In this document: one piece after another, positions 25,730 to 35,638 of the stretch
How positions within the stretch are numbered: the first letter of the stretch is position 1
Layout of the letters: each line of letters starts with the position of its first letter
NCBI RefSeq assembly: GCF_013155385.1
Contig: NZ_JABJUQ010000007.1
Location: forward strand, 2,710,001 to 2,774,000
DNA length: 64,000 bases
Direction: 5' to 3'
Source: Bacillus sp. WMMC1349
GTDB lineage: Bacteria > Bacillota > Bacilli > Bacillales > Bacillaceae
Made by a program: the position numbers and the translations under genes
Notes under the pieces: model-generated
Seen by the model: only the letters and a program-made list of their open reading frames with translations
What the model was told of the DNA's origin: nothing
Database searches by the model: none

Positions 25730-26806
25730 TTATGCTTTTAGCTGAACAAGCGGCTTAAGCTCATTTAACCATTTTTCAAATGTCGGGATATCCATTTGCT
25801 GAGCGGAGTCAGACAAAGCAACTGATGGATCAGGATGAACCTCTGCCATCACACCATCAGCCCCGATCGCAAGGGCTGCTTTTGCTGCCGGCAATAAGAG
25901 ATCACGACGTCCTGTTGAATGGGTGACATCGACGAAAACCGGAAGATGTGTTTCTTGTTTCAAAATTGGAACGGCTGAAATATCAAGCGTGTTTCTCGTC
26001 GCCGTCTCATATGTTCTGATACCGCGTTCACAAAGAATAATTTGATCATTCCCTTGTGAAATGATGTATTCTGCTGCATTAATAAATTCCTTTAATGTTG
26101 CAGCAAGTCCGCGCTTTAAGAGAACAGGTTTTTTGACACAGCCCGCTGCTTTTAACAGCTCAAAGTTTTGCATGTTGCGAGCGCCAATTTGAATAACATC
26201 TATATAGTTAATCGCTTGTTCAATATGTTCCGGATTGACAATCTCACTGATTACAGCCAGATCATATTCGTCGGCGACACGTTTTAGTATCTTTAATCCT
26301 TCAACACCAAGTCCCTGAAAATCGTATGGGCTTGTACGGGGCTTGAAGGCTCCGCCGCGAAGCAGTTTTAAACCTTGTTTTTTAGCGGCAGCAGCAACTT
26401 CAGCAACCTGCTCATAGCTTTCTACTGCACATGGACCGATGATAAACCTTTGTTCACCATCTCCAATTGTTTCACCTTTTAGATTGACAATCGTGTTTTC
26501 AGGCTTTTTCTTACGCGAGACGAGAAGTGCCTTACTATGATCATCTTCTTGAAGCTCCAGACCCGCTTTAAATATCTCTTTAAAAATATGCTGTATTGTA
26601 GAATCTTCAAACGGTCCGTCATTATGTTCAATGATACTGTCCAACATCGCTCTTTCTCTTACAGGGTCGTAGCGATTAATTCCCTGTGCTTCTTTTGTTT
26701 TTCCAATTTCTTGGACAATTCTGCCGCGTTCGTTAATTAACTTTAAAATCTGTAAATTCAGGTCATTTGTCTGCTGCCTTAGCAAATCCAGTTCAGTGTT
26801 GCTCAT
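25730..26806 (-). CDS. aroA: Bifunctional 3-deoxy-7-phosphoheptulonate synthase / chorismate mutase
   Basis: First step of aromatic amino-acid synthesis (PEP plus erythrose 4-phosphate). Residues 1-85 are an AroQ-type chorismate mutase domain, here an inhibitory sensor for prephenate/chorismate; the rest is a type I-beta DAHP synthase barrel ([45 protein letters not shown]). 358 residues, matching B. subtilis AroA. ATG at 26806 follows GGATGGAGAG; the ATG nine codons upstream has no ribosome-binding site. Confidence 0.97.
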   Translation of the reverse strand: MSNTELDLLRQQTNDLNLQILKLINERGRIVQEIGKTKEAQGINRYDPVRERAMLDSIIEHNDGPFEDSTIQHIFKEIFKAGLELQEDDHSKALLVSRKKKPENTIVNLKGETIGDGEQRFIIGPCAVESYEQVAEVAAAAKKQGLKLLRGGAFKPRTSPYDFQGLGVEGLKILKRVADEYDLAVISEIVNPEHIEQAINYIDVIQIGARNMQNFELLKAAGCVKKPVLLKRGLAATLKEFINAAEYIISQGNDQIILCERGIRTYETATRNTLDISAVPILKQETHLPVFVDVTHSTGRRDLLLPAAKAALAIGADGVMAEVHPDPSVALSDSAQQMDIPTFEKWLNELKPLVQLKA

Positions 26807-26978
26807 ACTCTCCATCCTTTCTCTTAGCTTCAAGAATGATTCAATTAATTAGGGTTAATTATAAACAAAGTTTGCAAAAATGTCACGAAAAAAATCTTTA
26901 TTACCTAAACGCTTTTAAGTGTTAAAGTATTATATGCAATTTTTCTGTTTTTGTTCATGTTTTATTTGTTTTGTTTTT

Positions 26979-27617
26979 CTAACTTGACTGTTTTTTTAAT
27001 CGTTGTATTTCTGTTTCTGCTGTGTAGATTCGTTGATTCAAAGTATCACTCTTATCATCAATATATCCTATGGTCTCCTCCATGAATTTCCCTATACTCG
27101 CAATAATATTTTTTTGAAGTCTTTCTTGACCTTTTTTCAGCTCTGTTACGTCGTTTTCTATACAATCAAGACGCTGATCCATCCCATTAAGACGATGGTT
27201 TATCCCGTCAAAGCGCTTATCTATTTCATCAAAACGACCGTCCATCACTTCAAGACGATCGTCTAAACCATCAAAACGACCGTCCATCACTTCAAAACGA
27301 CCGTCTATTTCTTCAAGACGCTTGTCTAAACCGTCAAAACGACCATCCATTCCTTCAAGACGCTTGTCTAGATTATCAAAACGACCATCCATTCCTTCAA
27401 GACGATCGTCTAAACCATCAAAGCGACCATCCATCACTTCAAAACGACCGTCTATTTCTTCAATACGATCGTCTAGACCATCAAAACGACCGTCCATTCC
27501 TTCAAGACGCTTGTCTAAACCATCAAAGCGACCGTCCATCTTATAAAGGTGCAGATTGACGGAGTTTACTTGTTCCTCTAATATAGAGCGGAGCATTTCT
27601 TTTAAATCGTTAGTCAT
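26979..27617 (-). CDS. Long heptad-repeat (coiled-coil) protein
   Basis: A 212-residue protein of unknown function. Residues about 25-145 are some 17 tandem seven-residue units of the type DGRFDGL / DKRLEGM / DDRLEGM, with Leu, Ile, Met or Phe at two positions per heptad and an acidic-basic surface, predicting a long parallel coiled coil. The C-terminal part (ENDVTELKKGQERL onwards) continues as an ordinary coiled coil. No signal or membrane segment. The DNA repeat unit is 21 or 42 bp and nearly identical between copies. AGGGGGTGA precedes ATG at 7 nt. Possibly a structural or adaptor protein. Confidence 0.8.
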   Translation of the reverse strand: MTNDLKEMLRSILEEQVNSVNLHLYKMDGRFDGLDKRLEGMDGRFDGLDDRIEEIDGRFEVMDGRFDGLDDRLEGMDGRFDNLDKRLEGMDGRFDGLDKRLEEIDGRFEVMDGRFDGLDDRLEVMDGRFDEIDKRFDGINHRLNGMDQRLDCIENDVTELKKGQERLQKNIIASIGKFMEETIGYIDDKSDTLNQRIYTAETEIQRLKKQSS

Positions 27618-27705
27618 TTATCATTCACCCCCTGTTTTTCATTATATAATAGCATGGTAGCTCAATCGATGTACTTTCGGAAAATTGTCTTTTCCTAGAG
27701 GAAAA

Positions 27706-27738
27706 CAAAAAAAAGACCAAAATAAATTTGGCCTTTTA
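27706..27738 (-). terminator. ytxGHJ operon terminator
   Basis: AAAGGCCAAAT / ATTTTGGTCTTT stem followed on the minus strand by T8. Confidence 0.75.
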
Positions 27739-27747
27739 GTACTTCGT

Positions 27748-28074
27748 TTATTTGCTGTTTTCTGCTAGTGAGTCTGCGGTAATTTGTGAATGAGAAGCAT
27801 GCCACTTCACTTCACCATTTTTGAAAATAAGCGCTTGAGGACTTTCATGTTTAATAGCGTAATGCTCAGCAATGTAATTTGATAATGAACGGCTTTCCTG
27901 TACCTTTAAATAAAAAGCAGGTACATCTTGATGTTTGTTGCAAAATTTTTCAAACTCTTCGAATGCTCGCCGACTAATAGGGCAAGTTAGGCTATGCTTA
28001 AAGAAAACAAACGATTCATGATCTCCTTCAACAGATTTAAATTCAGCTTCTGTTTGAATAAGTTGCTTTGGCAT
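27748..28074 (-). CDS. ytxJ: YtxJ, monothiol bacilliredoxin-type protein (BrxC)
   Basis: A 108-residue thioredoxin-fold protein (DUF2847) with the diagnostic active-site sequence TCPIS at residues 30-34: one cysteine only, as in BrxC, which removes bacillithiol from proteins. The cis-Pro loop is ESPQAL. Last gene of the stress operon ytxGHJ, 38 nt after ytxH. Confidence 0.9.
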   Translation of the reverse strand: MPKQLIQTEAEFKSVEGDHESFVFFKHSLTCPISRRAFEEFEKFCNKHQDVPAFYLKVQESRSLSNYIAEHYAIKHESPQALIFKNGEVKWHASHSQITADSLAENSK

Positions 28075-28112
28075 GGTGATCCCCTTTCATTCTCAAACTT
28101 ATGGAACCCTGT

Positions 28113-28469
28113 TTAGTTATTGTTCTCTTTCGGTTCCTCAATATATTCACTAGCTTCTCCAGCCATTTTTGTTCCCTGATTTTTCAAATCTTTCACTTTA
28201 TTCATAAGTTGTGTGGATTGATCAGCAACAAGCTGTGAAATAGAAGATGTTTTATCTTTTGCAAGGCTGATATACTCAGAACTTTTTTCTTTTGCTTGAT
28301 TTGTCAGCTTATCAGTTTTATCTTTGATAACAGCAGTTTGATTGCTGAGGTCATGTCGTAGCTCTTTTCCTGATTTCGGTGCTAGTAATAAAGCTGTCAA
28401 AGCCCCAACAACTCCACCAATCACTGTGCCAATAAAAAAATCTTTAGAATTCATTCCTTCTTTACTCAT
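28113..28469 (-). CDS. ytxH: General stress protein YtxH
   Basis: A 118-residue YtxH-domain protein: an N-terminal glycine/alanine-rich hydrophobic helix (FFIGTVIGGVVGALTALLLAPKSG, residues 11-34) followed by a Lys/Ser-rich amphipathic tail. Similar proteins are stress-induced and membrane-associated; biochemical role unknown. AAGGAGGAAT precedes the ATG. Only 3 nt separate it from ytxG. Confidence 0.92.
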   Translation of the reverse strand: MSKEGMNSKDFFIGTVIGGVVGALTALLLAPKSGKELRHDLSNQTAVIKDKTDKLTNQAKEKSSEYISLAKDKTSSISQLVADQSTQLMNKVKDLKNQGTKMAGEASEYIEEPKENNN

Positions 28470-28472
28470 GTT

Positions 28473-28892
28473 TTATTCCTCCTTCATTCTTTTTTGTTTC
28501 CATTTATTCCAAATCTCTATAGCAGCATTGCTCCAACTAACAATTTGAGAAATTTTTTCGCGATTGTCTTCAGCTACCGAAGTCACAGTATGAGATACCT
28601 GTTGTATTGAAGTGTTAAACTGTCTAATCGAAGTTCCCACGTCCTGAACGGCATCGACAACTGTGTTCAATTTTAAAGATTTATCTTGAATATCTTCTGC
28701 AAGACGATTTGTCTTATGTAAAAGCTCTGTTGTTTCAGTTGTAATGCCCTTCATTTGTCCTTCAAGCCCCTCCAAGGTCGAAGCAACATGTTTCAGTGTA
28801 GTTTGTACCGTGTTTAATGTTTTTGATATGTAGATTACTAAGATAAAAAAAGCGACAGCGATAAGTGCAACGCTTAAATAAAGAATCATCAT
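28473..28892 (-). CDS. ytxG: General stress protein YtxG (DUF948)
   Basis: A 139-residue protein with one N-terminal membrane helix ([20 protein letters not shown] region) and a long amphipathic region ([21 protein letters not shown]) expected to form a coiled coil, typical of the DUF948 family. First gene of ytxGHJ and directly downstream of a sigma-B-type promoter, with AAGGAGG 9 nt before ATG. Function beyond stress induction unknown. Confidence 0.92.
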   Translation of the reverse strand: MMILYLSVALIAVAFFILVIYISKTLNTVQTTLKHVASTLEGLEGQMKGITTETTELLHKTNRLAEDIQDKSLKLNTVVDAVQDVGTSIRQFNTSIQQVSHTVTSVAEDNREKISQIVSWSNAAIEIWNKWKQKRMKEE

Positions 28893-28932
28893 CTTCTACA
28901 TCCTCCTTATTCTTGGGCTTTACAGTGATGTA

Positions 28933-28957
28933 ATACCCAACTAACCAAAATGTAAAC
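28933..28957 (-). promoter_or_regulatory. Sigma-B promoter of ytxGHJ
   Basis: GTTTAC, 13-bp spacer, GGGTAT fits the sigma-B consensus (GTTTAA-N12/15-GGGTAT) with one mismatch. B. subtilis ytxGHJ is a known sigma-B (and sigma-H) target. Confidence 0.8.
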
Positions 28958-29019
28958 TTTTTATCATCTTTTTTTCTATACAGTATAGCAAAATCCCTTT
29001 AGCTGATCAGCTTAATATG

Positions 29020-29052
29020 TACAAAAAAGCAGCGGATTGTCTCACACTGCCT
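29020..29052 (-). terminator. Probable murC terminator
   Basis: A short GGCAG / CTGC stem with a long loop, then T6 on the minus strand. Weak stem, but positioned 10 bp after murC. Confidence 0.4.
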
Positions 29053-29062
29053 TCTGTCATTG

Positions 29063-30361
29063 TTATACTAATGCATTTTCATATGCCTTTAAATACTTCT
29101 GAATGTCTCCTGCACCCATAAAGATCAGCACACTATTTTGATGCTCTTTTAATACGGTTATATCTTGTTCATCGATCAGTCCAGCATCCCCGATTTTTTC
29201 TTGAAGGTCAGAGATTGTTAGCTTGCCTGCATGTTCACGAGCTGATCCAAATATATCACAAAGATAAACATAATCAGCTTTTTTTAAGCTTTCTGCAAAT
29301 TCATTCAAAAAAGACTGTGTTCGAGTAAATGTATGTGGCTGAAATACTGCAACAATGTCCCTTTCAGGATATTTTTGTCTTGCCGCTTCAATCGTCACCA
29401 TGATTTCAGTTGGATGGTGCGCATAATCATCAATTAAAACTTGATCACCCACCACTTTTTCGTTAAACCTTCGCTTGACACCGTTAAAAGTTTGAAGGCC
29501 TTCTTTTATAATGTCAACATCTACTTGTTCATAATGACAAAGAGCAATTACAGCCAAAGAATTAAGCACATTATGGCTTCCATAAGCCGGAATATAGAAG
29601 GTGTCATAAAATGTATTTCTGACAAAAACATCAAATGTTGTACCTTCCGTATTTTTGATCACATTTCTCGCCTGAAAATCGTTTTCATCAGCAAAGCCAT
29701 AATAAACAACTGGAACATTTGCATGAATTTTCATAAGGTACTCATCATCACCACAGGCAATAATTCCTTTATTGACCTGTAAAGCCATCGTTTGAAATGC
29801 ATCAAACACATCATCAATGTTAGCGAAATAATCGGGATGGTCAAAATCGATATTTGTCATAATCGCATAATCCGGCTGATAGCTCAGAAAATGTCGACGG
29901 TATTCACAGGCTTCCAGTACAAAATATTCACTGTTTTCACTGCCTTTACCTGTACCATCCCCAATTAAGTAAGATGTTGGCTTCGCTTTTTGAATCACAT
30001 GTGATAAAAGCCCTGTCGTCGAAGTCTTTCCATGGGCTCCAGTTACAGCAACACTGGTGAACTTCTTCAAGTAGTCGCCCAGAAATTTATGATAGCGAAT
30101 GACAGGAATACCTTCAGCATAGGCTTTTGCTATTTCCGGATGGGAATCATCGAACGCGTTTCCTGCAATTACAGTCATTCCGGGTTTAATATTTTCGGGA
30201 TTAAAGGAATAAACAGGAATATCCCTATCTTCTAGAGCATTTTGAGTAAAAATGTATTTTTCGATATCCGATCCTTGGACAGTAAATCCATTATCGTGAA
30301 GAATTTGGGCAAGTGGGCTCATACCTGTCCCCTTTATGCCGACAAAATGATAAACAGTCAT
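29063..30361 (-). CDS. murC: UDP-N-acetylmuramate--L-alanine ligase
   Basis: Adds L-Ala to UDP-MurNAc in cytosolic peptidoglycan synthesis. The 432-residue Mur ligase has the N-terminal nucleotide fold ([17 protein letters not shown]), the central ATP loop [12 protein letters not shown], and the C-terminal domain with DDYAHHPTE. Slightly short but complete. GGAGGTAC precedes ATG. In B. subtilis it also lies next to sftA and ytxG. Confidence 0.97.
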   Translation of the reverse strand: MTVYHFVGIKGTGMSPLAQILHDNGFTVQGSDIEKYIFTQNALEDRDIPVYSFNPENIKPGMTVIAGNAFDDSHPEIAKAYAEGIPVIRYHKFLGDYLKKFTSVAVTGAHGKTSTTGLLSHVIQKAKPTSYLIGDGTGKGSENSEYFVLEACEYRRHFLSYQPDYAIMTNIDFDHPDYFANIDDVFDAFQTMALQVNKGIIACGDDEYLMKIHANVPVVYYGFADENDFQARNVIKNTEGTTFDVFVRNTFYDTFYIPAYGSHNVLNSLAVIALCHYEQVDVDIIKEGLQTFNGVKRRFNEKVVGDQVLIDDYAHHPTEIMVTIEAARQKYPERDIVAVFQPHTFTRTQSFLNEFAESLKKADYVYLCDIFGSAREHAGKLTISDLQEKIGDAGLIDEQDITVLKEHQNSVLIFMGAGDIQKYLKAYENALV

Positions 30362-30519
30362 AATTGTACCTCCAACAAACGTCTATCTACTTTCCAGTAT
30401 ATGACGCTTATGTCAATTTGCAACCTCTTGTTATGTTGTATTTTTTAGTTAAATAAGTATCGTTTAAAGGCCCAGTCTATGATGGGTGAAAAATACACCC
30501 ATCAGCTATCATACCACGT

Positions 30520-32859
30520 TTAGCTAAAAAATGAACCACTTTCTATCATGTGTTCCAATTCCGTCCTTGAAATTAAGACTTCTCTCGGCTTACTTCCTTT
30601 TGCTTCTGATATGAATCCTTTTTCTTCCATCATATCGATCAATCTGGCCGCTCTGTTATAGCCGATACGGAATCTTCGCTGCAGACTAGATGTACTAGTA
30701 CTATTTTGCTCAACAGCAAATGTTAAGGCTTCTGGAAACAACTCGTCCTGCTCAAGACCAGCTGGATTTTGTCTAATTAACTCTTCTTGTTCAAACAAAT
30801 AGACTGGCTTTTGTTGCTGTTTTACATGTGAAACGACTCGGTCAATCTCATAGTCAGAAACAAAGTTACCTTGAAGACGAACAGGTTTTCCAGAGCCATT
30901 CTCCAAAAAGAGCATATCCCCTTTTCCTAGAAGTTTTTCCGCTCCTGACATATCAATAATTGTTCTTGAATCAACACCACTTGATACAGAAAAGGCGATT
31001 CTAGTCGGTATATTTGCTTTAATTAAACCGGTTATGACATCGACAGATGGACGCTGAGTGGCAATGAGCAGATGGATGCCGCAAGCTCTTGCCTTTTGTG
31101 CAATCCGACAAATACTTTCCTCCACCTCATTTGGCGCAACCATCATTAAATCGGCAAGCTCATCAATAACAACGACAAGATATGGGAGTTTTTCTCCCAT
31201 TTTTTTATCTTGAACTGTTTCATTGAAGCGCTCAATATCACGAACTCTCGCATGTGCAAATAATTCATAGCGCCGCTCCATTTCTTCGACAACCCATTTC
31301 AAAGCCGCAGTTGCCGCTTTAGCATCGGTAATAACGGGACTCACTAAATGCGGAATTTGATTATATGGCGCAAGCTCAACCATTTTAGGGTCAATCAGTA
31401 AGAGCTTTACTTCTGAAGGTGCCGCTTTATACAAGAGGCTCACTAACACCGTATTAATACAAACGCTTTTTCCTGATCCCGTAGCACCGGCAATTAATCC
31501 ATGGGGCATTTTTTTTAAATCGAGAACGATTGGCTTCCCGGAAATATCCAGCCCAAGAGCAGATGTCAATGGAGACTGACTCGTCCTAAATTCAGGACTT
31601 CGAATCATCTCTCGCAAATAGACCATCTTGCTATGTAAGTTTGGAACCTCGATTCCGACTGTATTTTTCCCTGGAATCGGTGCCTCAATCCGAATATCTT
31701 TAGCAGATAAACTGAGCTTAATATCATCGGAAAGATTGGTAATTTTATTTACTTTTACTCCTGGCTCAGGATGCACTTCAAATCTCGTTACAGAAGGACC
31801 ATATGTCACATGAACAACATTTGCTTTAACATTAAAGTTCTCCAGCGTTTCATTCAAAAGATCTTTTTGTTTCTGAATCCATGCATGGTCATCCTGTCTT
31901 TGAGCTGGCGGAACATCGAGAAGTGATAAACTTGGAAATTGATAAGTTTGTGGTGCCTTGATATTTTGTTTGTCAGATGAAAGCATCATCACATTAAAAG
32001 GTACTCGAGATGAGTAGCTCTTCTGTTGCTTTTGTGAAGACCCACCCATTTTACTCGTAGACTGATTTACTTTTTGATCAGAAACCTGTGAATCCGAATC
32101 CTGTTTCACTTCTTTTTGTTCATGTTCGTATTCCGAGACATCCTGTTGCTCTGATTTGTTTTCTAAATCGCTTTGCTGTAAGTCAAGCTCTAGGAGAGAG
32201 TGGTTATCACTCTCACTTTGTCTGTCTGTTGCAGTCTCACCAGTTGCCGACTCGGTTTCAGCTAATGGCTTTATAGTTGTTGGATCTTCTGTATGCTGCT
32301 TTTCGAAGTCATCGTCTTCTTCAATCAATCGCACTCTTTTTTGATTGTCTTCCGAAGATGGAAGATGAATTTCCGTTGGTTCGGTTATATTGATGGATTT
32401 CACTTCTTCTGACAGGGAAGGATCTCTAATTTCGATTTCCTCTCTGATACTGTCCGCTTTATGTTTTGGCGGAGAAGCAGGCTCAACTCTTTTTTGTTCA
32501 TGAAAGCCGTAAACAGGTGAAGGTATTACTGATGGTCTAAATGGCTTTTTCGTAAATTCTGCCTCGTTTTTTGTAGAACCAGCATGCCTTCTATGAGACG
32601 AATAATGGTTGTTGACTCTTCGCTTTGTTTGCTGTTCTCTTGATTTCTTTTTGTTATTATTCTGGTCTGGAATCATTGGAAAACGGAATTTCCCTTTTGG
32701 ATATTTATAAACCACTTTTGCATCTGGTATTCGTGGCATCTCTTCATTTTCTTGAAATACAGGCCGTACATTATACTGCTTTTCTATGTATTTAACCTGT
32801 TCTTTGTCGTCTTCATCTTCACCTAATATCAGGTTGAATAATTTATTAAACCAGCTCAT
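30520..32859 (-). CDS. sftA: DNA translocase SftA (FtsK/SpoIIIE family, soluble)
   Basis: Moves chromosomal DNA away from the closing septum. The 779-residue protein has no membrane helices. Residues 1-290 are a charged, low-complexity linker (many Glu, Gln, Ser, Lys); then the FtsK motor with Walker A GATGSGKSV and Walker B VVVIDELADLM, an ATQRPSVDVITG sensor region, and a C-terminal winged-helix gamma domain (LQRRFRIGYNRAARLID) that reads KOPS/SRS-like sites. Shorter than the about 950-residue B. subtilis SftA, the difference being in the linker. ATG at 32859 chosen; a TTG codon precedes it. Confidence 0.95.
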   Translation of the reverse strand: MSWFNKLFNLILGEDEDDKEQVKYIEKQYNVRPVFQENEEMPRIPDAKVVYKYPKGKFRFPMIPDQNNNKKKSREQQTKRRVNNHYSSHRRHAGSTKNEAEFTKKPFRPSVIPSPVYGFHEQKRVEPASPPKHKADSIREEIEIRDPSLSEEVKSINITEPTEIHLPSSEDNQKRVRLIEEDDDFEKQHTEDPTTIKPLAETESATGETATDRQSESDNHSLLELDLQQSDLENKSEQQDVSEYEHEQKEVKQDSDSQVSDQKVNQSTSKMGGSSQKQQKSYSSRVPFNVMMLSSDKQNIKAPQTYQFPSLSLLDVPPAQRQDDHAWIQKQKDLLNETLENFNVKANVVHVTYGPSVTRFEVHPEPGVKVNKITNLSDDIKLSLSAKDIRIEAPIPGKNTVGIEVPNLHSKMVYLREMIRSPEFRTSQSPLTSALGLDISGKPIVLDLKKMPHGLIAGATGSGKSVCINTVLVSLLYKAAPSEVKLLLIDPKMVELAPYNQIPHLVSPVITDAKAATAALKWVVEEMERRYELFAHARVRDIERFNETVQDKKMGEKLPYLVVVIDELADLMMVAPNEVEESICRIAQKARACGIHLLIATQRPSVDVITGLIKANIPTRIAFSVSSGVDSRTIIDMSGAEKLLGKGDMLFLENGSGKPVRLQGNFVSDYEIDRVVSHVKQQQKPVYLFEQEELIRQNPAGLEQDELFPEALTFAVEQNSTSTSSLQRRFRIGYNRAARLIDMMEEKGFISEAKGSKPREVLISRTELEHMIESGSFFS

Positions 32860-32967
32860 CAATCATCACTCTCTAACTCCCTTAAATTTTTCGGGGACGT
32901 TTTTTAGTATACCATTGCTTCTCTCGCCAGAAAAGATCAAGGTCAATCTATCCAGTCCCTAAATATC

Positions 32968-33006
32968 AAAAGCCACCTAAGTTTTTTCACTTAAGTGGCT
33001 TTGTTT
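32968..33006 (-). terminator. Terminator after ytpR
   Basis: AAAGCCACTTAAG / CTTAGGTGGCTTT stem with a short T tail, about 35 bp after the ytpR stop. Confidence 0.6.
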
Positions 33007-33042
33007 ACATTGATTCGGAAGCTTGGTTTAATTTATGACATT

Positions 33043-33648
33043 TTAGAACTGAAATGCTTCCCCTATTATATAATGATCATCAAGGACAAGAATTCCTTTT
33101 TCCTGTGGTGCGTCAGGTAGGTTTAATTCTTTTGCAGAACAGATCATTCCACTGGAAGGCACTCCTCGAAGTTCAGCGTCTTTAATGACAAGACCGCTTG
33201 GCATCACAGCCCCGACCTTGGCAACAACAACCTTTTGTCCTGCTTCAACATTTGGCGCTCCGCAAACAATATTCAATGTTTCAGCACCTACATCTACTTT
33301 GCATACACTCAGTTTGTCAGCATTCGGATGTTTCTCTTTTTCTTTAACATAACCGATGACAAACTTTGGAGAAAGGTCGGCTGTCAGCTGATCTTTCAAA
33401 CCGTTTCGGGCTAACACTTCATTCACATCTTGAACAAAGCTCTCAGACAGTGGAATTGAGCCGGTTTCAGACAGTTTCATATATGATGAAGTGTTAAAAA
33501 TGTTATAGCCTGTTGTTTCCCCTGATTCTTTATCAAAAATTTTGACGACATCTCCAAAGCGCTCAAAAGCAATGTTTTCAGCTGAAATATCGTGAAGGTT
33601 AATTAACAGTGTATCACCGATTCCTTCTAGGTTATAAAATACGTTCAT
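33043..33648 (-). CDS. ytpR: YtpR, tRNA-binding (EMAP/PheT-like) domain protein
   Basis: A 201-residue protein. Residues about 90-201 form the tRNA_bind OB-fold seen at the N-terminus of PheRS beta ([44 protein letters not shown]), preceded by a short DUF4479 region. Stand-alone relatives bind structured RNA; function in Bacillus unknown. Downstream of ytpQ by 20 nt, same operon. Confidence 0.93.
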   Translation of the reverse strand: MNVFYNLEGIGDTLLINLHDISAENIAFERFGDVVKIFDKESGETTGYNIFNTSSYMKLSETGSIPLSESFVQDVNEVLARNGLKDQLTADLSPKFVIGYVKEKEKHPNADKLSVCKVDVGAETLNIVCGAPNVEAGQKVVVAKVGAVMPSGLVIKDAELRGVPSSGMICSAKELNLPDAPQEKGILVLDDHYIIGEAFQF

Positions 33649-33668
33649 CCAAAAAATCCTTTCTATCT

Positions 33669-34475
33669 TTACTTTTTAGGGTGATTTTTTGCCATGATAA
33701 AAATTGGTTCAAGTTTCCCTTTCTCGTATAAAAAGGAAAGAGCTGTTATCGGTACAGTTCCATTGGCAAAAAAACTCATCGACATTTGTCCAAGAATATC
33801 ATATCCCGCTTGGTTGCGGATATCCGCAATAATAAGGACATCTTGATGAGGGATTGAGACTGTGAGCGTTCCTTGCGCTTTTTCTTCATATTCTGCTAGA
33901 ATCGAATCATTTAAAATCCGGCTGGCATCATAACCATCATTCGCTCTGAAAAAGTAAAAATGATTGTCAGCTACAATATCTTCTTTAACAATCGTTTGAA
34001 GGGAGCGAAGGTTAAACAAGGACATTTCTTTTATACTTTCCTTTGTTAAGCCCTCTTGGTCAAGCATATGTTGATCGAGCAGCCGATACGTATTGCCTAG
34101 ATCAAGCGCATAATAAATTCTCGTTTCTGCGGTATGCTCATCAAAGATAAGTGGAGTGCCACCACTTGATTTGTGGGGAAATGACGTTGAACGGATCACA
34201 GGGTAAATCAAGTTTTCTCGCCCGTTGATCTCCTGTGATTGGTCCTTCATCGCCTTTAGGGCTTCTTTAGTATAATAGACCACTTCTTCAATAACTTCAT
34301 CTTTTGTTTGCTCCCATTTTGCAATGATTCCGGGAAGCTCTAGTGTTATCCCCTTTTTAGCAAGCTTGTCCTCGATCCGAAGGGTGTCTTTTTCTTTATC
34401 GAAATGAAAGGACCAGCTTTCATTTTGCAGACGTCTTTTTAAAATGTCGGAAAGTTTCATTGGCGTCATTTTCAT
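33669..34475 (-). CDS. ytpQ: YtpQ, DUF1444 protein
   Basis: A 268-residue cytosolic protein of the DUF1444 family with very strong resemblance to B. subtilis YtpQ (starts [16 protein letters not shown]; contains [16 protein letters not shown] and [16 protein letters not shown]). No known catalytic motif or membrane segment. Middle gene of ytpP-ytpQ-ytpR, 21 nt after ytpP. Confidence 0.92.
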   Translation of the reverse strand: MKMTPMKLSDILKRRLQNESWSFHFDKEKDTLRIEDKLAKKGITLELPGIIAKWEQTKDEVIEEVVYYTKEALKAMKDQSQEINGRENLIYPVIRSTSFPHKSSGGTPLIFDEHTAETRIYYALDLGNTYRLLDQHMLDQEGLTKESIKEMSLFNLRSLQTIVKEDIVADNHFYFFRANDGYDASRILNDSILAEYEEKAQGTLTVSIPHQDVLIIADIRNQAGYDILGQMSMSFFANGTVPITALSFLYEKGKLEPIFIMAKNHPKK

Positions 34476-34496
34476 AGAGGAACTCTCCTTTCGTCG

Positions 34497-34817
34497 TTAC
34501 TTTTTCAAGGAGTCATTTAAAAATTGTTCAATTTCATCTTTTGTTTTGCGAGCTTTATTGACAAAACGGCTCACTTCCTTACCGTTTTTAAAAACGAGAA
34601 AACTTGGAATTCCGAAAATATCCCATTCAGCACATGTATCAATAAATTGATCCCGATCAACATAGTAAAATGTGAATTCTGGGAAATTTGCTTCAAGCTC
34701 TGGCAAAAAAGGATCGACAAAACGACAATCCGGACACCAATCAGCTGAAAACATCAATAGGGATAAATCTGAACGAATGGATTTTTCCAGTTCTTCAGCA
34801 GTTTCAATTTTTTTCAA
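34497..34817 (-). CDS. ytpP: Thioredoxin-like protein YtpP
   Basis: A 106-residue thioredoxin-fold protein with the active site WCPDC at residues 27-31 and cis-Pro loop GIPSFLVF. The WCPDC variant and short length are typical of YtpP. It probably reduces disulfides in the cytosol; specific partners unknown. First gene of the ytpPQR operon. Confidence 0.93.
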   Translation of the reverse strand: MKKIETAEELEKSIRSDLSLLMFSADWCPDCRFVDPFLPELEANFPEFTFYYVDRDQFIDTCAEWDIFGIPSFLVFKNGKEVSRFVNKARKTKDEIEQFLNDSLKK

Positions 34818-35006
34818 GATACAACGCCTCCAGTAAATTTGTTCTCATTTTCATTCAGATCAGATCATACCAGACATCTAACAGTATAGCCAGATATTTG
34901 CCAACAGTCTATTTTTTAAATAAAATCAAACCATACTTGTTTAACATGATCAGTAAACGGGTAAAAGTATGTTAATGGTTTTTATTTAAACAAAGGAGGA
35001 GTTTTC

Positions 35007-35453
35007 ATGGAATTTATCGTTTATTTAGCGGGAGAAATACATACCAACTGGCGCGAAGAAGTAAAAGAAAAAGCGAAATCTCTTAAACTACCCTTCAAAT
35101 TTGTCGGTCCAATGGAAGATCATGACCGCTCTGACAACATCGGTGAAGAAATATTAGGCAAGCAGGCTGATTCAATCGCAAAAGATCATGTAGCCTCAGA
35201 TATAAACAATTTCAGAACTTCCGTTTTCATGAACAAGGCAGATATTGTGATTGCACTGTTTGGTGAAAAATATAAACAATGGAACACAGCCATGGATGCT
35301 TCATCTGCCATTGCAAAAGGGAAACCACTCATTATCATTCGCCCGAAGTCTCTTCACCATCCACTAAAAGAACTGTCAAACAAAGCAAATATTACGGTTG
35401 AAACTGTTAATCAGGCCATGAAATCACTCTCATATTTATTTGAAACTTCCTGA
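35007..35453 (+). CDS. ytoQ: YtoQ family protein
   Basis: A 148-residue protein of the YtoQ family, a fold related to nucleoside 2-deoxyribosyltransferases (begins VYLAGEIHTNWREEV; has VFMNKADIVIALFGEKYKQWN). Enzymatic activity not established. Divergent from ytpPQR, with AAAGGAGGAG before the ATG. The stop codon is followed within 3 nt by an R1 repeat, so the repeat forms its 3' untranslated region. Confidence 0.93.
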   Translation: MEFIVYLAGEIHTNWREEVKEKAKSLKLPFKFVGPMEDHDRSDNIGEEILGKQADSIAKDHVASDINNFRTSVFMNKADIVIALFGEKYKQWNTAMDASSAIAKGKPLIIIRPKSLHHPLKELSNKANITVETVNQAMKSLSYLFETS

Positions 35454-35455
35454 TA

Positions 35456-35624
35456 AAGTCCTTTATCAACATGGAACAGGGGAAATTGCGAGACTCAGTC
35501 GGGAACAACGAGCCAAGCGAGACCCCAAAAGAGCAAGGAACGAGCTCCGAGAAGACTCGCAGATCGCCCGCGGAAAGCGAGCAAATTTCCCGATTTTTAT
35601 AAATGGACATTACTTTCAGGACAA
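35456..35624 (+). repeat. R1 repeat, copy C (full length)
   Basis: Complete organisation: AAGTCCTTTATCAACAT start, GGGGAAATTGCGAGACTC, GAGACCCCAAAAGAGCAAGG, GATCGCCCGCGGAAAGCGAG, end at CATTACTTTCAGGACA. Lies between the convergent genes ytoQ and ytoP, touching the ytoQ stop. Confidence 0.85.
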
Positions 35625-35638
35625 AATAGTTTTAAATA

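Noticed and set aside
27000..27550. Regular 21/42-bp repeats that could suggest a CRISPR array or a plus-strand Ser/Pro/Lys-rich repeat protein
   Set aside because: Spacing is in-frame heptads without unique spacers; the minus frame has a ribosome-binding site and normal coiled-coil composition, while the plus frame (SKRPSIPSRR repeats) is only its shadow.
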